Assembly (NCBI GenBank): GCA_009746045.1
Contig: RPFO01000225.1
Location: 1,696,454-1,760,453, forward strand
DNA: 64,000 nt
Origin: Mesostigma viride
Lineage: Eukaryota; Streptophyta; Mesostigmatophyceae; Mesostigmatales; Mesostigmataceae
Direction: 5' to 3'
A program made the translations under genes and the position numbers. This document shows positions 58,301 through 64,000 of the stretch, in pieces (positions within the stretch are counted from its first letter, which is position 1; the number at the start of each line of letters is the position of its first letter). Under the pieces are notes generated by a model. The model was not told the DNA's origin, made no database searches, and saw only the letters and a program-made list of their open reading frames with translations.

Positions 58301-61300
58301 GGCTCACCGTGCATGCTGTACACGCTGAACTCGGGCTCACCGTGCATGCTGTACACGCTGAACTCGGGCTCACCGTGCATGCTGTACACGCTGAACTCGG
58401 GCTCACCGTGCATGCTGTACACGCTGAACTCGGGCTCACCGTGCATGCTGTACACGCTGAACTCGGGCTCACCGTGCATGCTGTACACGCTGAACTCGGG
58501 CTCACCGTGCATGCTGTACACGCTGAACTCGGGCTCACCGTGCATGCTGTACACGCTGAACTCGGGCTCACCGTGCATGCTGTACACGCTGAACTCGGGC
58601 TCACCGTGCATGCTGTACACGCTGAACTCGGGCTCACCGTGCATGCTGTACACGCTGAACTCGGGCTCACCGTGCATGCTGTACACGCTGAACTCGGGCT
58701 CACCGTGCATGCTGTACACGCTGAACTCGGGCTCACCGTGCATGCTGTACACGCTGAACTCGGGCTCACCGTGCATGCTGTACACGCTGAACTCGGGCTC
58801 ACCGTGCATGCTGTACACGCTGAACTCGGGCTCACCGTGCATGCTGTACACGCTGAACTCGGGCTCACCGTGCATGCTGTACACGCTGAACTCGGGCTCA
58901 CCGTGCATGCTGTACACGCTGAACTCGGGCTCACCGTGCATGCTGTACACGCTGAACTCGGGCTCACCGTGCATGCTGTACACGCTGAACTCGGGCTCAC
59001 CGTGCATGCTGTACACGCTGAACTCGGGCTCACCGTGCATGCTGTACACGCTGAACTCGGGCTCACCGTGCATGCTGTACACGCTGAACTCGGGCTCACC
59101 GTGCATGCTGTACACGCTGAACTCGGGCTCACCGTGCATGCTGTACACGCTGAACTCGGGCTCACCGTGCATGCTGTACACGCTGAACTCGGGCTCACCG
59201 TGCATGCTGTACACGCTGAACTCGGGCTCACCGTGCATGCTGTACACGCTGAACTCGGGCTCACCGTGCATGCTGTACACGCTGAACTCGGGCTCACCGT
59301 GCATGCTGTACACGCTGAACTCGGGCTCACCGTGCATGCTGTACACGCTGAACTCGGGCTCACCGTGCATGCTGTACACGCTGAACTCGGGCTCACCGTG
59401 CATGCTGTACACGCTGAACTCGGGCTCACCGTGCATGCTGTACACGCTGAACTCGGGCTCACCGTGCATGCTGTACACGCTGAACTCGGGCTCACCGTGC
59501 ATGCTGTACACGCTGAACTCGGGCTCACCGTGCATGCTGTACACGCTGAACTCGGGCTCACCGTGCATGCTGTACACGCTGAACTCGGGCTCACCGTGCA
59601 TGCTGTACACGCTGAACTCGGGCTCACCGTGCATGCTGTACACGCTGAACTCGGGCTCACCGTGCATGCTGTACACGCTGAACTCGGGCTCACCGTGCAT
59701 GCTGTACACGCTGAACTCGGGCTCACCGTGCATGCTGTACACGCTGAACTCGGGCTCACCGTGCATGCTGTACACGCTGAACTCGGGCTCACCGTGCATG
59801 CTGTACACGCTGAACTCGGGCTCACCGTGCATGCTGTACACGCTGAACTCGGGCTCACCGTGCATGCTGTACACGCTGAACTCGGGCTCACCGTGCATGC
59901 TGTACACGCTGAACTCGGGCTCACCGTGCATGCTGTACACGCTGAACTCGGGCTCACCGTGCATGCTGTACACGCTGAACTCGGGCTCACCGTGCATGCT
60001 GTACACGCTGAACTCGGGCTCACCGTGCATGCTGTACACGCTGAACTCGGGCTCACCGTGCATGCTGTACACGCTGAACTCGGGCTCACCGTGCATGCTG
60101 TACACGCTGAACTCGGGCTCACCGTGCATGCTGTACACGCTGAACTCGGGCTCACCGTGCATGCTGTACACGCTGAACTCGGGCTCACCGTGCATGCTGT
60201 ACACGCTGAACTCGGGCTCACCGTGCATGCTGTACACGCTGAACTCGGGCTCACCGTGCATGCTGTACACGCTGAACTCGGGCTCACCGTGCATGCTGTA
60301 CACGCTGAACTCGGGCTCACCGTGCATGCTGTACACGCTGAACTCGGGCTCACCGTGCATGCTGTACACGCTGAACTCGGGCTCACCGTGCATGCTGTAC
60401 ACGCTGAACTCGGGCTCACCGTGCATGCTGTACACGCTGAACTCGGGCTCACCGTGCATGCTGTACACGCTGAACTCGGGCTCACCGTGCATGCTGTACA
60501 CGCTGAACTCGGGCTCACCGTGCATGCTGTACACGCTGAACTCGGGCTCACCGTGCATGCTGTACACGCTGAACTCGGGCTCACCGTGCATGCTGTACAC
60601 GCTGAACTCGGGCTCACCGTGCATGCTGTACACGCTGAACTCGGGCTCACCGTGCATGCTGTACACGCTGAACTCGGGCTCACCGTGCATGCTGTACACG
60701 CTGAACTCGGGCTCACCGTGCATGCTGTACACGCTGAACTCGGGCTCACCGTGCATGCTGTACACGCTGAACTCGGGCTCACCGTGCATGCTGTACACGC
60801 TGAACTCGGGCTCACCGTGCATGCTGTACACGCTGAACTCGGGCTCACCGTGCATGCTGTACACGCTGAACTCGGGCTCACCGTGCATGCTGTACACGCT
60901 GAACTCGGGCTCACCGTGCATGCTGTACACGCTGAACTCGGGCTCACCGTGCATGCTGTACACGCTGAACTCGGGCTCACCGTGCATGCTGTACACGCTG
61001 AACTCGGGCTCACCGTGCATGCTGTACACGCTGAACTCGGGCTCACCGTGCATGCTGTACACGCTGAACTCGGGCTCACCGTGCATGCTGTACACGCTGA
61101 ACTCGGGCTCACCGTGCATGCTGTACACGCTGAACTCGGGCTCACCGTGCATGCTGTACACGCTGAACTCGGGCTCACCGTGCATGCTGTACACGCTGAA
61201 CTCGGGCTCACCGTGCATGCTGTACACGCTGAACTCGGGCTCACCGTGCATGCTGTACACGCTGAACTCGGGCTCACCGTGCATGCTGTACACGCTGAAC

Positions 61301-64000
61301 TCGGGCTCACCGTGCATGCTGTACACGCTGAACTCGGGCTCACCGTGCATGCTGTACACGCTGAACTCGGGCTCACCGTGCATGCTGTACACGCTGAACT
61401 CGGGCTCACCGTGCATGCTGTACACGCTGAACTCGGGCTCACCGTGCATGCTGTACACGCTGAACTCGGGCTCACCGTGCATGCTGTACACGCTGAACTC
61501 GGGCTCACCGTGCATGCTGTACACGCTGAACTCGGGCTCACCGTGCATGCTGTACACGCTGAACTCGGGCTCACCGTGCATGCTGTACACGCTGAACTCG
61601 GGCTCACCGTGCATGCTGTACACGCTGAACTCGGGCTCACCGTGCATGCTGTACACGCTGAACTCGGGCTCACCGTGCATGCTGTACACGCTGAACTCGG
61701 GCTCACCGTGCATGCTGTACACGCTGAACTCGGGCTCACCGTGCATGCTGTACACGCTGAACTCGGGCTCACCGTGCATGCTGTACACGCTGAACTCGGG
61801 CTCACCGTGCATGCTGTACACGCTGAACTCGGGCTCACCGTGCATGCTGTACACGCTGAACTCGGGCTCACCGTGCATGCTGTACACGCTGAACTCGGGC
61901 TCACCGTGCATGCTGTACACGCTGAACTCGGGCTCACCGTGCATGCTGTACACGCTGAACTCGGGCTCACCGTGCATGCTGTACACGCTGAACTCGGGCT
62001 CACCGTGCATGCTGTACACGCTGAACTCGGGCTCACCGTGCATGCTGTACACGCTGAACTCGGGCTCACCGTGCATGCTGTACACGCTGAACTCGGGCTC
62101 ACCGTGCATGCTGTACACGCTGAACTCGGGCTCACCGTGCATGCTGTACACGCTGAACTCGGGCTCACCGTGCATGCTGTACACGCTGAACTCGGGCTCA
62201 CCGTGCATGCTGTACACGCTGAACTCGGGCTCACCGTGCATGCTGTACACGCTGAACTCGGGCTCACCGTGCATGCTGTACACGCTGAACTCGGGCTCAC
62301 CGTGCATGCTGTACACGCTGAACTCGGGCTCACCGTGCATGCTGTACACGCTGAACTCGGGCTCACCGTGCATGCTGTACACGCTGAACTCGGGCTCACC
62401 GTGCATGCTGTACACGCTGAACTCGGGCTCACCGTGCATGCTGTACACGCTGAACTCGGGCTCACCGTGCATGCTGTACACGCTGAACTCGGGCTCACCG
62501 TGCATGCTGTACACGCTGAACTCGGGCTCACCGTGCATGCTGTACACGCTGAACTCGGGCTCACCGTGCATGCTGTACACGCTGAACTCGGGCTCACCGT
62601 GCATGCTGTACACGCTGAACTCGGGCTCACCGTGCATGCTGTACACGCTGAACTCGGGCTCACCGTGCATGCTGTACACGCTGAACTCGGGCTCACCGTG
62701 CATGCTGTACACGCTGAACTCGGGCTCACCGTGCATGCTGTACACGCTGAACTCGGGCTCACCGTGCATGCTGTACACGCTGAACTCGGGCTCACCGTGC
62801 ATGCTGTACACGCTGAACTCGGGCTCACCGTGCATGCTGTACACGCTGAACTCGGGCTCACCGTGCATGCTGTACACGCTGAACTCGGGCTCACCGTGCA
62901 TGCTGTACACGCTGAACTCGGGCTCACCGTGCATGCTGTACACGCTGAACTCGGGCTCACCGTGCATGCTGTACACGCTGAACTCGGGCTCACCGTGCAT
63001 GCTGTACACGCTGAACTCGGGCTCACCGTGCATGCTGTACACGCTGAACTCGGGCTCACCGTGCATGCTGTACACGCTGAACTCGGGCTCACCGTGCATG
63101 CTGTACACGCTGAACTCGGGCTCACCGTGCATGCTGTACACGCTGAACTCGGGCTCACCGTGCATGCTGTACACGCTGAACTCGGGCTCACCGTGCATGC
63201 TGTACACGCTGAACTCGGGCTCACCGTGCATGCTGTACACGCTGAACTCGGGCTCACCGTGCATGCTGTACACGCTGAACTCGGGCTCACCGTGCATGCT
63301 GTACACGCTGAACTCGGGCTCACCGTGCATGCTGTACACGCTGAACTCGGGCTCACCGTGCATGCTGTACACGCTGAACTCGGGCTCACCGTGCATGCTG
63401 TACACGCTGAACTCGGGCTCACCGTGCATGCTGTACACGCTGAACTCGGGCTCACCGTGCATGCTGTACACGCTGAACTCGGGCTCACCGTGCATGCTGT
63501 ACACGCTGAACTCGGGCTCACCGTGCATGCTGTACACGCTGAACTCGGGCCACCGTGCATGCTGTACACGCTGAACTCGGGCTCACCGTGCATGCTGTAC
63601 ACGCTGAACTCGGGCTCACCGTGCATGCTGTACACGCTGAACTCGGGCTCACCGTGCATGCTGTACACGCTGAACTCGGGCTCACCGTGCATGCTGTACA
63701 CGCTGAACTCGGGCTCACCGTGCATGCTGTACACGCTGAACTCGGGCTCACCGTGCATGCTGTACACGCTGAACTCGGGCTCACCGTGCATGCTGTACAC
63801 GCTGAACTCGGGCTCACCGTGCATGCTGTACACGCTGAACTCGGGCTCACCGTGCATGCTGTACACGCTGAACTCGGGCTCACCGTGCATGCTGTACACG
63901 CTGAACTCGGGCTCACCGTGCATGCTGTACACGCTGAACTCGGGCTCACCGTGCATGCTGTACACGCTGAACTCGGGCTCACCGTGCATGCTGTACACGC
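49338..64000 (-). repeat. 33-bp megasatellite with splice-site-like units, running off the window
   Basis: About 440 units of 33 bp (for example 51011-51043), continuing past the window end. On the CFAP221 sense strand each unit contains TGTACAG, then CATGCACG, then GTGAGC: an acceptor-like site, an 8-nt block and a donor-like site; the remaining 25 nt run from GTGAGC to the next ACAG. Units with one base deleted (32 bp) occur at about 49891, 50979, 52661 and 63550, and 329 apparently uniform units lie between the last two. Substituted units (GGGCCCACC) and two shortened 29-bp units are seen only in the left 1.5 kb. Because 33 is a multiple of three, two of three frames on each strand stay open for thousands of codons; these are not genes. 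Confidence 0.97.

Noticed and set aside
50947-63574. Two 4,196-codon ORFs on opposite strands, and other giant ORFs over the array
   Set aside because: They arise because the 33-bp unit is a multiple of three and lacks stops in four of six frames. There is no non-repetitive domain or normal start or end, and frames switch at each 32-bp unit.
49338-64000. CRISPR array
   Set aside because: The repeats are head to tail with no unique spacers, and the setting is a eukaryotic intron.
49338-64000. Telomere or known centromere satellite
   Set aside because: The unit does not match TTAGGG, TTTAGGG or TTTTAGGG. A centromeric role cannot be judged from one window.

Overview
This is nuclear DNA of a eukaryote: the genes are split by many GT-AG introns, exons are GC-rich, and intergenic DNA is AT-richer and full of repeats. 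A green alga or another flagellated microalga fits best. The grounds are GC-rich exons with GTGAGG/GTGCGT donors, a TGTAA polyadenylation-type motif near 10309, and a central-apparatus cilium gene. The species cannot be named from the sequence.

Layout. 1-1690 holds no recognisable gene. 1690-9640 is a G-rich TGG/TTGG tract split by a non-autonomous LTR-type retroelement (2537-9309: two 694-bp direct repeats, a 5-bp target duplication TTTAG, no long ORF inside). 9887-10195 is a short unrecognised ORF. 12005-18059 (minus) is an eight-exon RNA uracil-C5-methyltransferase gene of the TrmA/RlmD family. A 663-bp divergent intergenic region separates it from SMC2 (18723 to 31546, or 32127 if a final exon is real), a condensin ATPase assembled here from 23 or 24 exons (about 1,189 residues). 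32128-39910 is repeat-bearing intergenic DNA with one doubtful coding region near 37.3-38.3 kb. 39911-48619 (minus) holds the last eleven exons of CFAP221/PCDP1, a C1d central-pair projection protein. From 49338 to the window end runs a 33-bp tandem array of about 440 units, apparently inside a CFAP221 intron because the N-terminal exons are not found before it.

The three genes do not form a pathway: one modifies RNA, one builds mitotic chromosomes, one belongs to the axoneme. What links the region is its tandem repeats. Intronic minisatellites often lie just downstream of, or overlap, 5' splice sites. In two places (exon 4 of the methyltransferase, one CFAP221 exon) the exon end and its donor are copied in tandem into the intron. 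In the giant array every unit carries, on the CFAP221 sense strand, an acceptor-like TACAG and a donor-like GTGAGC. This splice-site-bearing megasatellite is the most unusual thing in the window.
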